DNA of 64,000 nt, taken from Clostridium tertium (lineage in GTDB: Bacteria > Bacillota > Clostridia > Clostridiales > Clostridiaceae). How positions within the stretch are numbered: position 1 is the first letter of the stretch; every line of letters begins with the position of its first letter. A program made the position numbers and the translations under genes. Location of the stretch: the NCBI RefSeq assembly GCF_017873245.1, contig NZ_JAGGJY010000002.1, forward strand, positions 372,001-436,000. The letters are read 5' to 3'. The notes under the pieces are model-generated. The model saw only the letters and a list, made by a program, of their open reading frames with translations, ran no database searches and was not told the DNA's origin. Of this stretch, positions 18,758-27,927 are shown piece by piece.

Positions 18758-19696
18758 TTATGCTTTCTTTCTGCTCTTTTTATCTAATAATACTGCTATT
18801 AAGATAACTAATCCTTTTACTATTGATTGATAAAATGGTGATACGTTCATTAAGTTTAATCCATTGTTTAATACTCCTATAATAAGAGCACCTATTAATG
18901 TTCCTGTTATTTTACCTTCTCCACCTGCTAGTGATGTACCTCCAATAACAACTGCTGCTATTGCATCTAATTCAAAACTTGTTCCTGCATTTGGTGAAGC
19001 TGATGCTATTCTACTAGTTATAATTACCCCTGCTATTGATGATGCAAAACCTGAAACTACATACACTAAAGTCTTAATTTTATCTGTATTTATACCTGAT
19101 AGTCTAGCTGAATCTTCATTTCCACCTAGTGCATAAAGATATCTACCAAATCTTGTTTGTGATAAAACATAAATTGCTATTATAGAAACGATTACAGTGA
19201 TTATAACTGGAATTGGCATAAATCCTATTTTTCCATTACCTATATTAACAAATTTTTCTGGTAACTTAGAAATTGGAGTTCCATTTGTAAATACTAAAGT
19301 AGCACCTCTAAATATTGTCATTGTTGCAAGTGTTGCTATAAATGCTTGTAACTTACCTTTTGATATTAAAAGTCCATTTACTAAACCAATTGCTATACCA
19401 ACTAATGCTGCAACTATTATTGCTAATGTAACACTTCCTGTTGATTTAATTATTGATGCTGATAATGCTCCACTAATTGCTAAAGTTGAACCAACTGATA
19501 AGTCTATTCCACCAGTTAAGATAACAAAAGTCATACCTACTGCAATTATTGCATTAACTGAAACTTGTGTAAAAACATTAGTAATATTTGATAGTGATAA
19601 AAATGATGGTGTAACAAATGTAATTATCGCACATAGTAACACTAGCCCTATAAGAGATTTATATTTAGATGCAGTTTCTTTTATATTAATATTCAT
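18758..19696 (-). CDS. rbsC: Ribose ABC transporter permease RbsC
   Basis: 312 residues, about 8-10 membrane helices. The motif ELDAIAAVVIGGTSLAGGEGKI (near 240-260, EAA-like loop with GGTSLAGG) is the BPD_transp_2 signature contacting the RbsA ATPase. Gene order rbsA-rbsC-rbsB and short spacing support the ribose assignment. Length is normal. Confidence 0.94.
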   Translation of the reverse strand: MNINIKETASKYKSLIGLVLLCAIITFVTPSFLSLSNITNVFTQVSVNAIIAVGMTFVILTGGIDLSVGSTLAISGALSASIIKSTGSVTLAIIVAALVGIAIGLVNGLLISKGKLQAFIATLATMTIFRGATLVFTNGTPISKLPEKFVNIGNGKIGFMPIPVIITVIVSIIAIYVLSQTRFGRYLYALGGNEDSARLSGINTDKIKTLVYVVSGFASSIAGVIITSRIASASPNAGTSFELDAIAAVVIGGTSLAGGEGKITGTLIGALIIGVLNNGLNLMNVSPFYQSIVKGLVILIAVLLDKKSRKKA

Positions 19697-19712
19697 AATT
19701 GTATCCTCCCAA

Positions 19713-21218
19713 CTATTTATTCATTCCAACAGCTAATTTCATTATGCTTTCTTGTGAAGCTTCTTCTCTTTTTAATTCTCCTGATATTCTTCCTTCACTC
19801 ATAACAAGTATTCTATCGCTTATTCCTAAAACTTCTGGTAAATCTGAAGATATCATTATTATTGCCTTTCCAGATGCTTTAAGTTCATTTAGTAATTCGT
19901 ATATTTCCTTCTTTGCTCCTACATCTATCCCCCTTGTAGGTTCATCTATTATTAGTACTTCTGGAGATAGCATAAGCCATTTTGCAAGTATAACCTTTTG
20001 TTGATTACCTCCACTTAAATTTTTTATTAATTGATCTCTATTTGGTGTTTTTATCTTAATTTTATCTATATAATAATCAACATCTTTTATTGCTTTATTT
20101 TTATCTATAGACATCATTTTACTTTCATATTTTTTTAAATTAGATAAGATCATATTTTCAGCTACAGATAAACTTAAAACACATCCTTCTTTTTTTCTAT
20201 CCTCTGATAGATAACAAATTCCATTATCTATTGCTTCTTGAATATTCTTTATATTAACTTCTTTTCCTTTTATTTTTATAGATCCTGAAGTCTTCTTATA
20301 TTCTCCAAATATTGTTTTTGCAACTTCTGTTCTTCCTGACCCCATAAGACCAGCTATTCCTAAGATTTCTCCCTCTTTTACATTGAAGCTTATATCCTTT
20401 ATTCCAACATTCGCGTTAAGATTCATAACTTCTAAAATGTCTTTTCCACTCTTTACCTCTCTGTAAGGGAATTGATCTTCTATTTTTCTTCCAACCATCA
20501 TTGAAATTAATTTATCATTATCAATATCTTTTATTAAGGCATTTCCTGCATATTTTCCATCCCTAAGAACTTCAACTCTATCACATATAGCAAATATTTC
20601 TTCCATCCTATGTGATATATAAATTATTGCAATACCTTTTTTCTTTAAACTATCTATTACCTTAAATAAACTCTTAGTTTCTACTTCTGTTAAAGCTGTA
20701 GTTGGCTCATCCATTATTATTACTCTTGCATTCTTAGTTAAAGCCTTTGCTATTTCTACCATTTGTTTTTCTCCAACATTAAGGCTAGAAACAAGAGTAT
20801 TAGGATTTATATTTGCACCTATTTGATCTAAGAATAATTTACTTCTTTCCACAAGTTCCTTTTTATTTATTTTTCCTGTGAACTTATGAAATTTTTCATT
20901 TCCTAAAAATATATTTTCTGCAACTGTTAAATTATTTAAAACGCTCATTTCTTGATGGATAATAGTAACTCCATATTCTTCTGCTGATTTTATTCCTTTT
21001 ATATGTGCCTCTACTCCATCTATAAATACCTTACCTTCATCCTTTTGATAAACTCCACTTAATATCTTCATTAGTGTAGACTTACCAGCTCCATTTTCGC
21101 CCATTAAAGCTGTAACTTCTCCTCCATAAGCTGTTATATCAACATTATCTAAGGCCTTAACCCCTGGGAATATCTTAGATACCCCTTCCATTCTTAGCAT
21201 TGGTATTCTTTTACTCAT
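19713..21218 (-). CDS. rbsA: Ribose ABC transporter ATPase RbsA, tandem domains
   Basis: 501 residues with two ATPase domains. First: [14 protein letters not shown] near 42, [15 protein letters not shown] (signature), DEPTTAL. Second: [16 protein letters not shown] near 290 (a degenerate Walker A, as usual for sugar ATPases of this type), [31 protein letters not shown]. It drives ribose import with RbsC and RbsB at the inner face of the membrane. 17 bp between it and both neighbours. Confidence 0.94.
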   Translation of the reverse strand: MSKRIPMLRMEGVSKIFPGVKALDNVDITAYGGEVTALMGENGAGKSTLMKILSGVYQKDEGKVFIDGVEAHIKGIKSAEEYGVTIIHQEMSVLNNLTVAENIFLGNEKFHKFTGKINKKELVERSKLFLDQIGANINPNTLVSSLNVGEKQMVEIAKALTKNARVIIMDEPTTALTEVETKSLFKVIDSLKKKGIAIIYISHRMEEIFAICDRVEVLRDGKYAGNALIKDIDNDKLISMMVGRKIEDQFPYREVKSGKDILEVMNLNANVGIKDISFNVKEGEILGIAGLMGSGRTEVAKTIFGEYKKTSGSIKIKGKEVNIKNIQEAIDNGICYLSEDRKKEGCVLSLSVAENMILSNLKKYESKMMSIDKNKAIKDVDYYIDKIKIKTPNRDQLIKNLSGGNQQKVILAKWLMLSPEVLIIDEPTRGIDVGAKKEIYELLNELKASGKAIIMISSDLPEVLGISDRILVMSEGRISGELKREEASQESIMKLAVGMNK

Positions 21219-21235
21219 ATAAATACCCTCCTTAA

Positions 21236-21631
21236 CTAAAATACAACTCCTGATTTTAAAATTATATTTGCATAAGGTGTTTGTTCACCTGTTCTAACTA
21301 CTGCCATACATTCCTTTAAGTTTCTTTTTAGTTCTTCATGAGATACAAATGTTATTTTCACATCTCCTATAATATCTTTTATTTCTTCAAAAAGCTTTGG
21401 ACTTATATCTTCTGTTTCCTTAGCTAATATTACTTCTTCTATTTGTAGTTCTTCTAATGTTGCTTTTAAAGTTTGTATAAATGTTGGTATTCCGTTTATT
21501 AATGCTAAATCTATTCTTTCAGTTACACTCGGGATTGGTAATCCACAATCTCCTATTGCTAACATATCTGTGTGTCCCATTTTTGATATTACCGAACTTA
21601 AATTACTATTTAATAATGATGTCTTTCTCAT
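21236..21631 (-). CDS. rbsD: D-ribose pyranase RbsD
   Basis: 131 residues, the normal RbsD length. Conserved parts: [17 protein letters not shown] (His20 and Asp27-type residues) and the C-terminal [19 protein letters not shown]. RbsD interconverts pyranose and furanose ribose so that RbsK can phosphorylate it. Five bp after rbsK, translationally close. Confidence 0.95.
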   Translation of the reverse strand: MRKTSLLNSNLSSVISKMGHTDMLAIGDCGLPIPSVTERIDLALINGIPTFIQTLKATLEELQIEEVILAKETEDISPKLFEEIKDIIGDVKITFVSHEELKRNLKECMAVVRTGEQTPYANIILKSGVVF

Positions 21632-21636
21632 TTGTA

Positions 21637-22566
21637 TTACTCCTCTCCATAAACCTCTTCTACTTCTTTTAAATATGGTATTGAAGGTTGTGCTCCTTTT
21701 CTTTGAACTGCTATTGATGAAACTTTATTTCCAAATGTCACTGCTTTTATAAGATTTTCTTTATTAAGGCTTTTAACATCTATTTTTGAACTTAATCCTC
21801 CTATAAAGCTATCTCCAGCAGCTGTTGTATCAATTGCATTTACTTTAAATGCAGGAACTACTTCACTAAAATCTTCTCCTATTACTGCTGCTCCTCTTGA
21901 GCCTAAAGTTATAATTACAAATTTAACTCCCTTATTTAAGAAAACTTCTGCTGCTTTTTTTGCATCTTCTAAATTTTCTACTTTTATACCAGTTAAAACT
22001 TCTGCTTCTGTTTCATTTGGAACTATAATATCTGTTACCTTTAAAAGCTTTTCATCTATTTTTTTAGCTGGTGCAGGATTTAATATTGTTACTTTTCCAA
22101 ACTCCTTAGCTTTTTTAAATGCTTTTAAAGTAATTTCTTCTGGTGTTTCAAATTGAGATATCAATATATCACTTTCTTTTAATGCCTTTTCTGATTTATC
22201 AATTTCTTCTTCATTTATTGTCATATTTGATCCTGGAACAACTATTATTGAATTATTACCATTTTCATTTACCATTATAATTGCCATTCCAGTTGCTTCT
22301 TTTTCATCTTCATATATAAAACTTACATCTATATTATCTTCTTTTAATTTATTTTTAAGTATTAAGCCATTATCATCTTTACCTATCTTAGATATCATTG
22401 TTACTTCTGAGCCACTTCTCTTAGCAGCTACTGCTTGATTTGCTCCCTTTCCACCTGATATCTTTTCAAAAGATTTTGATAAAATAGTTTCTCCTACTTG
22501 TGGTATATCCTTAACCTTTAAAACTAAATCCATATTCATGCTTCCAAGTACACATATCTTATTCAT
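21637..22566 (-). CDS. rbsK: Ribokinase
   Basis: 309 residues from the ATG at 22566, which has TTAGGAGAGAG upstream; the TTG at 22584 overlaps that site and is less likely. PfkB family: N-terminal [33 protein letters not shown] near 38-50, and the C-terminal [13 protein letters not shown] with catalytic Asp. Converts ribose to ribose 5-phosphate in the cytoplasm. First gene of the operon, directly behind the operators and promoter. Confidence 0.94.
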   Translation of the reverse strand: MNKICVLGSMNMDLVLKVKDIPQVGETILSKSFEKISGGKGANQAVAAKRSGSEVTMISKIGKDDNGLILKNKLKEDNIDVSFIYEDEKEATGMAIIMVNENGNNSIIVVPGSNMTINEEEIDKSEKALKESDILISQFETPEEITLKAFKKAKEFGKVTILNPAPAKKIDEKLLKVTDIIVPNETEAEVLTGIKVENLEDAKKAAEVFLNKGVKFVIITLGSRGAAVIGEDFSEVVPAFKVNAIDTTAAGDSFIGGLSSKIDVKSLNKENLIKAVTFGNKVSSIAVQRKGAQPSIPYLKEVEEVYGEE

Positions 22567-22590
22567 AAATCTCTCTCCTAACAATTATTT

Positions 22591-22620
22591 TTAGTAAATC
22601 GGTTTACTAAATCGGTTAAC
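22591..22620 (-). promoter_or_regulatory. Tandem RbsR (LacI-type) operators
   Basis: TTAGTAAATCGGTTTACTAA (22591-22610) has perfect 8-bp arms around a CG-containing centre, the LacI-family form. On the minus strand AACCGATTTA appears twice in tandem (the second repeat within 22609-22620), suggesting two overlapping half-sites. They lie between the -10 and rbsK. Confidence 0.75.
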
Positions 22621-22623
22621 TAT

Positions 22624-22652
22624 ATAATAAACTATCTGTAAACGTTTTTCAA
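22624..22652 (-). promoter_or_regulatory. Promoter of the rbs operon
   Basis: On the minus strand TTGAAA (22652-22647), 17-bp spacer, TATTAT (22629-22624), followed immediately by the operators. Confidence 0.7.
22637..22650. promoter_or_regulatory. cre-like site overlapping the rbs -35
   Basis: TGTAAACGTTTTTC agrees with the CcpA cre consensus TGWAANCGNTNWCA at 12 of 14 positions (the last two differ). Its place over the spacer and -35 fits catabolite repression of ribose use. Inference from sequence only. Confidence 0.5.
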
Positions 22653-22707
22653 GTAGTTTTTAAAAAAATATTCTAAAAATTTTCACATATTCTCCTTTAC
22701 TTTCTGT

Positions 22708-22748
22708 TATAATAATGATATACTTGGTTTACTAATTAAAATTAGTAA
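22708..22748 (+). promoter_or_regulatory. Region upstream of tRNA-fMet: -10 and a palindrome
   Basis: TATAAT at 22708-22713 is a candidate -10 for the tRNA, without a clear -35. Between it and the tRNA is a perfect palindrome TTACTAATT-AA-AATTAGTAA (22729-22748), whose half-sites resemble the outer arms of the RbsR operator 130 bp away. Confidence 0.4.
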
Positions 22749-22756
22749 CTTAATAT

Positions 22757-22832
<76 letters not shown>

Positions 22833-22833
22833 A

Positions 22834-22863
22834 AAAAGCTTTGGATTTTTCCAAAGCTTTTTC
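22834..22863 (+). terminator. Terminator behind tRNA-fMet
   Basis: AAAAGCTTTGGA (22834-22845) pairs with TCCAAAGCTTTT (22850-22861), starting right after CCA and followed by T. Confidence 0.85.
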
Positions 22864-22881
22864 ATTATTTCTAATCATTTT

Positions 22882-23727
22882 TTATCTTACAAATGAATAC
22901 TCAACTTTTGCTAATCTATTTAACTTATCTGCATTTATATTCTCTATTTCATCTAATAAGTACTCTTTTAACCATATTTTTTTTTCAGGTTCTAAGTTCT
23001 TTTGTACAGCTGTTTTTTCACTTACTGCTATAGTCATAATAGCAACTAAGACGGCTCTAAATATTTGCTCATTGTTGCTTGCAGATGCAACCCCTACAGA
23101 AATTAATCCACATAATATTACTTCAATACCAAGTATATTATTAAACCGCTCTTGATCACCTTCTAAATAAAATTCACTAAAGCCATCGGTTAAATAATAA
23201 TCCTCATATTGAACAACTACTATGATGTTATATCTTTTCGAAAAACTTCTTAAGCTCACTCTAACCTCTATATTTTCTTTTACCTTTGATAAAGTAAAGT
23301 CATTGCTCTTTAATTTATCATCACTTTGGATTAATACTTTAAATTCCTCTAACTTTCCTTTAACAACATTTATATTGTATCTATTTATGAATCTTAATGC
23401 TATTTCCTTTCTAAAAAAAGAAAAATTAACTCCAGTTATATCTAAAACTATAGGAATACCTTTTCGTCTTGCTATTCTAATTGATTTTTCCATTGTCTCT
23501 ACTATTGCTCCATTTAAATCTTCTAAATTAATTAATAGACAATCACATTTAGAAGTTACATCTGGTGCTTCTTCATTAGAATTAGCAACTATAGGGTTAC
23601 CATTATAGCATAAAATTCCTTGTGCTAAATCCTTTGCTGAAACTGAATTAGAGATACAGTGTATAAGAGGGTGCTTTTTTTTCTGCAAGCTCAAGCTCTC
23701 GTCTAATGCCCTTATACCAATTTGCAT
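22882..23727 (-). CDS. ThiM-like (hydroxyethylthiazole kinase fold) protein with altered active site
   Basis: 281 residues. HPLIHCISNSVSAKDLAQGILCYNGNPIVANSNEEA near the N-terminus and GIPIVLDITGVNF match hydroxyethylthiazole kinase, a ribokinase-fold enzyme of thiamine salvage. The catalytic GTGC motif, however, reads LGIEVILCG (near 212-220), with Val in place of the Cys. The DPVGAGA loop is also changed to DITGVNF. No other thi genes are near. It may be a degenerate paralogue or have another role. GAGAGG precedes the start. Moderate confidence in the fold, low in activity. Confidence 0.7.
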   Translation of the reverse strand: MQIGIRALDESLSLQKKKHPLIHCISNSVSAKDLAQGILCYNGNPIVANSNEEAPDVTSKCDCLLINLEDLNGAIVETMEKSIRIARRKGIPIVLDITGVNFSFFRKEIALRFINRYNINVVKGKLEEFKVLIQSDDKLKSNDFTLSKVKENIEVRVSLRSFSKRYNIIVVVQYEDYYLTDGFSEFYLEGDQERFNNILGIEVILCGLISVGVASASNNEQIFRAVLVAIMTIAVSEKTAVQKNLEPEKKIWLKEYLLDEIENINADKLNRLAKVEYSFVR

Positions 23728-23915
23728 TTTGTATCCTCTCTTACATCCTGAACTTAAATTATAATGATGTTTCTATTATATATATTACATCTATATATTT
23801 TATTCGACTGTATTTTCATATGTTACATATTTATTTTTCTATATATTAATAGTTTAATCACATATTTTGTTATATAATTAAAATTAATAAAATTTGTAAT
23901 TCAAAGGAGAAATTT

Positions 23916-24476
23916 ATGAGTTGGATAGAAGAAATAAAAAGATATACACCTTATACTAAGCAAGAAGAATCAGATAAAGAAGCATTTTTATATGCAATAG
24001 ATAGTTTTAATAATCTTTTAACTAGGGAAAACCCTCTTGCTCATATCACTAGTTCTGGTTATATAGTGAATAAAGATAAAACTAAAGTCCTTATGATTTA
24101 TCATAACATATATAACTCTTGGTCTTGGACTGGTGGACACGCTGATGGAGATGAAGATTTACTTTATGTAGCTATAAAAGAAGCTAAAGAAGAAACAGGT
24201 GTTAAAAATATCAAAGCATTAGATAATAAGATTTTTTCACTAGATGTTTTACCTGTTCCTGCGCATACAAAAAGAGGTAAAGAAATAGCTTCACACTTAC
24301 ATTTATCAATTGCTTATTTATTAGAAGCTGATGAAAATGATGAGCTTATTATAAAAGAGGATGAAAATAGCGGTGTTAAATGGATACCAATAGATGAAGT
24401 TGGAATTTATTCAACAGAGCTAGACATGATTAAACTTTACGAAAAATTCAATCACAAAATTAAACAATTCTATTAA
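23916..24476 (+). CDS. NUDIX hydrolase
   Basis: 186 residues. The Nudix box GHADGDEDLLYVAIKEAKEETG near 93-114 has the G-x5-E-x7-xE-x-xEE-x-G frame (Lys in place of the usual Arg). A C-terminal WIPIDEVG is also typical. The N-terminal 40 residues resemble NUDIX proteins acting on nucleoside diphosphate derivatives, but the substrate is open. AAGGAG upstream. Single gene between two minus-strand transcription units. Confidence 0.88.
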   Translation: MSWIEEIKRYTPYTKQEESDKEAFLYAIDSFNNLLTRENPLAHITSSGYIVNKDKTKVLMIYHNIYNSWSWTGGHADGDEDLLYVAIKEAKEETGVKNIKALDNKIFSLDVLPVPAHTKRGKEIASHLHLSIAYLLEADENDELIIKEDENSGVKWIPIDEVGIYSTELDMIKLYEKFNHKIKQFY

Positions 24477-24585
24477 ATAGATTGTCTACATAATAGGGTT
24501 ATGACCAAAACGTGATCCCCTTTGTGTCTTATAAAATTTACCAAACCTAATAACTTTATACTATTAAAATATGAAATGTATAGAT

Positions 24586-24720
24586 AAAAAAATGAAAGAA
24601 TTAAGGTTGTTTTGCTATGCAAAACTAAAAAATATAAATGCACCGCATTTTCTATTTAAAAATCCTTTGGGAATTTTTTCCTTAATTCTTTCACTCTTTC
24701 ATTTTTTCATTCTTTCATTT
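24586..24720. repeat. Family 1 intergenic inverted-repeat element, copy D
   Basis: AATGAAAGAATTAAGG (24591-24606) pairs with CCTTAATTCTTTCACT (24680 on), extended outward by A-rich and T-rich ends. The core has TTTTGCTATGCAAAA, GCACCGCATTTT and AAAATCCTTTGGGAATTTTTTCC. It lies just behind yedF and probably serves as its terminator. The rest of 24477-24585 shows nothing. Confidence 0.75.
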
Positions 24721-24722
24721 CT

Positions 24723-25322
24723 CTATAGTTTTATAGTATTTCCGCTTTTGTTCATTAAGTCTATAATTTGATACATATTTCCTATTTCTCCAACTTTAAG
24801 TTCTTCTTTTAAGTTATAGAAATCAAGGCATGCTCCACAGCTTATTATGTTTACACCCTTTTCTCTCATAGAATTTAAGCTATCTAAAACGTCTGATCCA
24901 GAGCAAGTTAGCTTTACTCCACCATTTATAAACATTAAACTTTCTGGTAATACTTCTGCTTCTGCCAAAGTATTAATGTAAACTTTCATTAAAGTTTCTC
25001 CTAATCTATCATCACCATTACCAAGTAAATTTGATGAAACTAATATGGTTGGAGCAACTGTCTTATTAACAATTTCTTCTTGATATACTTCTTGATTTAT
25101 TTTAGTAAATTCACCTTTTGATAATTGAATTGTATATAATCCATTTTCTTCTTCAAAACTACTATTTAGCTTTAACCCTTTAGCTAATCTTAATATATTG
25201 TTTTTAGCAACCTCATTATCTACTATTACTAAAGTTTCCTTTGAATCTTCTAAATCAAAATATTTTTTTGTTTTTATAACAGGCATAGGACATGCTAGCC
25301 CCTTACAATCTATAATATTCAT
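24723..25322 (-). CDS. yedF: YedF, selenium-metabolism sulfurtransferase-like protein
   Basis: 199 residues, two domains. Residues 1-70 are TusA-like with GLACPMPVIKTKKYF, the CPxP motif whose Cys carries sulfur (or selenium). Residues about 90-199 are DsrE-like with LTCSGSDVLDSL and ISCGACLDFY. This fusion tracks with selenium use. It is the last gene of the selD-yqeC-yqeB-mogA-moeA-yedF group, 104 bp from its upstream neighbour, and probably handles reduced Se or S for the molybdenum cofactor. Confidence 0.88.
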   Translation of the reverse strand: MNIIDCKGLACPMPVIKTKKYFDLEDSKETLVIVDNEVAKNNILRLAKGLKLNSSFEEENGLYTIQLSKGEFTKINQEVYQEEIVNKTVAPTILVSSNLLGNGDDRLGETLMKVYINTLAEAEVLPESLMFINGGVKLTCSGSDVLDSLNSMREKGVNIISCGACLDFYNLKEELKVGEIGNMYQIIDLMNKSGNTIKL

Positions 25323-25425
25323 ACTGCCACCTCTTTATTTTATAATCTACTATACTTTGTTTTATATTATATTTTAATTATAGCTCAAACTATATATTAT
25401 TAAAATTTTAAATCCTTATTATTAC

Positions 25426-26412
25426 CTATATGTAATCATTAATAATACATAAACCTCCATGGCTATAGCTTGCTATATCGTTCTTAGTTAACTTTTCTCC
25501 AGCTAAAACTCTTGGTAATATTACATCAAAAGTAGTACCTTTAGAGAAGATTACTCCTCCTGGTAATCCTAATATTGGTATATTCCCTTTATAAGAAATT
25601 AAAAACATTGCACCTGGAAAAATAGGCGTTCCATAAGAAACAATTTCTGCTCCAATTTCTCTTATTGCTTTAGGAGTTAAGTCATCAGCATCAACTGACA
25701 TTCCTCCAGTACAAAGAATCATTTCTGCGCCATTTTCTAGCCAATAATTTATTGCTTCTTTTATTTCTTCTAAATTATCTTTTATTATTGTTTGTCCAAC
25801 AATCTCACAACCATATGGATATACTCTTTTTTCTATAGCACCCTTAAATGCATCCTTTATTCTTCCATAATAAACTTCATTTCCAGTTGTAACTATTGCA
25901 ACTTTTTTTGGTTTAATTGGAATAACATTTATTATCTTTTTACTTGTGACACTTTGAGCTTCAAATAACTTTTCTTTCTTAATTGCTAATGGAATAACCT
26001 TAGTTGCTGCAATTTTATCTCCCTTTTTGACAACTGTATTATTTTTAATAGTTGATAAAATAATTTCATCTATAGAGTTTAGTTCAACTAGCAAATCTAA
26101 ATCTATTTTAAGCAAACCATCTATAGCCGCAAAAAACTCAATTTTTCCTTCCTTAACTTCTGAAAAAGTTAATCCACTACCTGCACATATATCCTTAAGA
26201 AATTCTGCTGCCTCATTTTCATGAACTAAATTTTCATCTTCATCCCATATATAAATATGATCTTTTCCTATTGATAAAAGCTCATCTATATCCGTTTCTT
26301 CAATTATATGTCCCTTTTTAAAGGCTACACCCTTAAATTCTCCTGGAACTATTTTAGTAATATCATGACATAAAGTACATCCTATAGCTTTTCTTACATC
26401 TATAACCTTCAT
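25426..26412 (-). CDS. MoeA-like molybdopterin-binding protein of the selenium-molybdenum hydroxylase system
   Basis: 328 residues from the ATG at 26412 (GAGGTG 7 bases upstream; the ATG at 26439 overlaps the previous gene end). The C-terminal half has the MoCF-binding fold: VAIVTTGNEVYYGRIKDAF, ILCTGGMSVDADDLTP, PGAMFLISYKGNIPILGLPGG. The N-terminal half resembles the reduced MoeA-like form seen with YqeB/YqeC. It follows the mogA-like gene by 16 bp. Likely inserts molybdenum or completes the cofactor for a selenium-dependent hydroxylase. Confidence 0.85.
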   Translation of the reverse strand: MKVIDVRKAIGCTLCHDITKIVPGEFKGVAFKKGHIIEETDIDELLSIGKDHIYIWDEDENLVHENEAAEFLKDICAGSGLTFSEVKEGKIEFFAAIDGLLKIDLDLLVELNSIDEIILSTIKNNTVVKKGDKIAATKVIPLAIKKEKLFEAQSVTSKKIINVIPIKPKKVAIVTTGNEVYYGRIKDAFKGAIEKRVYPYGCEIVGQTIIKDNLEEIKEAINYWLENGAEMILCTGGMSVDADDLTPKAIREIGAEIVSYGTPIFPGAMFLISYKGNIPILGLPGGVIFSKGTTFDVILPRVLAGEKLTKNDIASYSHGGLCIINDYI

Positions 26413-26428
26413 ATGTTCACCTCTTCTA

Positions 26429-26914
26429 TCATATAACACAATCTTTTATTTTATTAATTATCATTTCTACTCCATATTCAATGGTTTCTAAAGCAAAATC
26501 TAATGATGAAATTAAATACTTAGGATTCTCAGGTAAATTAACTATTAATGTCTCTCCTCTAATACCAGAAACCCCTCTTGATAGCATTACATTTTTACTC
26601 ATTTGCAAATTATAATATCTTATTCCTTCTGCAATACCGCTTACTTCTTTCATAATTACATTTTGGGTTGCCTCTGGAACAATATCTGTAGGACGGCATG
26701 CAATTCCTCCCGTTGTCAGTATTAAATTCACTTTTAATTCATCACTCATATACTTCATTTCATTTTCTAAATCTACTTGATTACTTTTTAAAATCTTATA
26801 TTTTAATATTTGATATCCTCTATTTTCTAAATATCTTTTTATTATTCTCCCTCTATAATCATCCTCTTCTTTATATCCTTTATCATTAACAGTTATTATT
26901 CCAGCTGTTATCAT
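26429..26914 (-). CDS. MogA/MoaB-type molybdenum cofactor protein
   Basis: 161 residues, full length for the family. AGIITVNDKGYKEEDDYRG at the start, LILTTGGIACRPTDIVPEAT near 82-101 (GGxGxxxxD-type motif with Ala-Cys variation) and a C-terminal LPENPKYLISSLDFAL. MogA adenylates molybdopterin before metal insertion. Its place between yqeB and the MoeA-like gene fits a dedicated Mo-cofactor branch. Confidence 0.87.
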   Translation of the reverse strand: MITAGIITVNDKGYKEEDDYRGRIIKRYLENRGYQILKYKILKSNQVDLENEMKYMSDELKVNLILTTGGIACRPTDIVPEATQNVIMKEVSGIAEGIRYYNLQMSKNVMLSRGVSGIRGETLIVNLPENPKYLISSLDFALETIEYGVEMIINKIKDCVI

Positions 26915-26993
26915 TAAATCAATACCTTCCTTGTATAATTCTTATACTTTAATTAGCAATTATTTTTATACACAATTATAATTAATAAAGGTT

Positions 26994-27800
26994 TTATATA
27001 CCTTTTTTATATTTAATCATTAATAAAGCTTCTAGCACACCTCCTCCTATGTTTCTAGCTTTATCTGAAATTGTAGTATAATTATCTATTTCTTTAAGTC
27101 TTGGATCTATATCTCCTATTTTTAATCCTATTTCAACCATTGTGCCATCTTTTATAAGACCTCGAAGTAACCCATCTATAGGCGCCAATACTTTATGACT
27201 ATCTATTAAAGCTAAAACTTCATCCTTTTTAACTATGTCACCTATAGATTTTAAATTTTTTATAATTCCATTTGCTTCACTATATATTACTCTTTCTTTT
27301 GAATATCCAGCTATTTCTCCTGGGACACCAGTATTAGGCATTGCATATCCATCAAATATCAATCTTCCTAAATTATGTCCTCTCATTGTTTCTATAACAA
27401 CGTCAACATCAACACCTGCTTCAAAGCCTGGTCCTAGTGCTATTGTAATTGGTGCCATATTTTTATTTGTTCCTAAATTTTTTTTAGCTAATATAGCATC
27501 TACTACTGCAAATGGTTTAATTTTATTAATAAAATCTCCCTTAGCATCAACCACTATTGGAATATATTTATTTTTAAATGCATTATTTATATCATTCAAA
27601 TTATATGCACGAATTGCTTTTATTCCTTCTACCATAGCTTCTCCATTATATATAGCATCACTAAATGCCACATTTCTTCTAATTGCTGTTGGCTTTTCTA
27701 TTTCTAAAACTAATACATTAAATCCACTTCTATATAACTTTTGTATTGTTCCAGATGCTATGTCTCCACCACCTCTTACTATTACAGTCCTTAAATCCAT
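26994..27800 (-). CDS. yqeB: YqeB, selenium-dependent molybdenum hydroxylase accessory protein
   Basis: 268 residues from the ATG at 27800 (GGTG upstream; ATG at 27812 is an alternative). N-terminal VIVRGGGDIASGTIQKLY is a Rossmann-like dinucleotide motif, and PITIALGPGFEAGVDVDVVIET is a family landmark. The C-terminus has a biotinyl/lipoyl-like part (LIDSHKVLAPIDGLLRGLIKDG). YqeB is known as a genome marker of selenium-dependent molybdenum hydroxylases; its chemistry is not well defined. Confidence 0.88.
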   Translation of the reverse strand: MDLRTVIVRGGGDIASGTIQKLYRSGFNVLVLEIEKPTAIRRNVAFSDAIYNGEAMVEGIKAIRAYNLNDINNAFKNKYIPIVVDAKGDFINKIKPFAVVDAILAKKNLGTNKNMAPITIALGPGFEAGVDVDVVIETMRGHNLGRLIFDGYAMPNTGVPGEIAGYSKERVIYSEANGIIKNLKSIGDIVKKDEVLALIDSHKVLAPIDGLLRGLIKDGTMVEIGLKIGDIDPRLKEIDNYTTISDKARNIGGGVLEALLMIKYKKGI

Positions 27801-27927
27801 AGTTTTCACCATCTTTCTTATGATTTATATTAAAATAAATATATGATTTCAACTTTATCATTTCACTTAAGCTAAATATAATTAATATTTACTATTATCT
27901 AAGCTATAAACTATAAACCATTATTAA

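Noticed and set aside
24571..24771. 66-codon plus-strand ORF
   Set aside because: It lies in the family 1 repeat and runs into the yedF 3' end on the other strand; no ribosome site or family.
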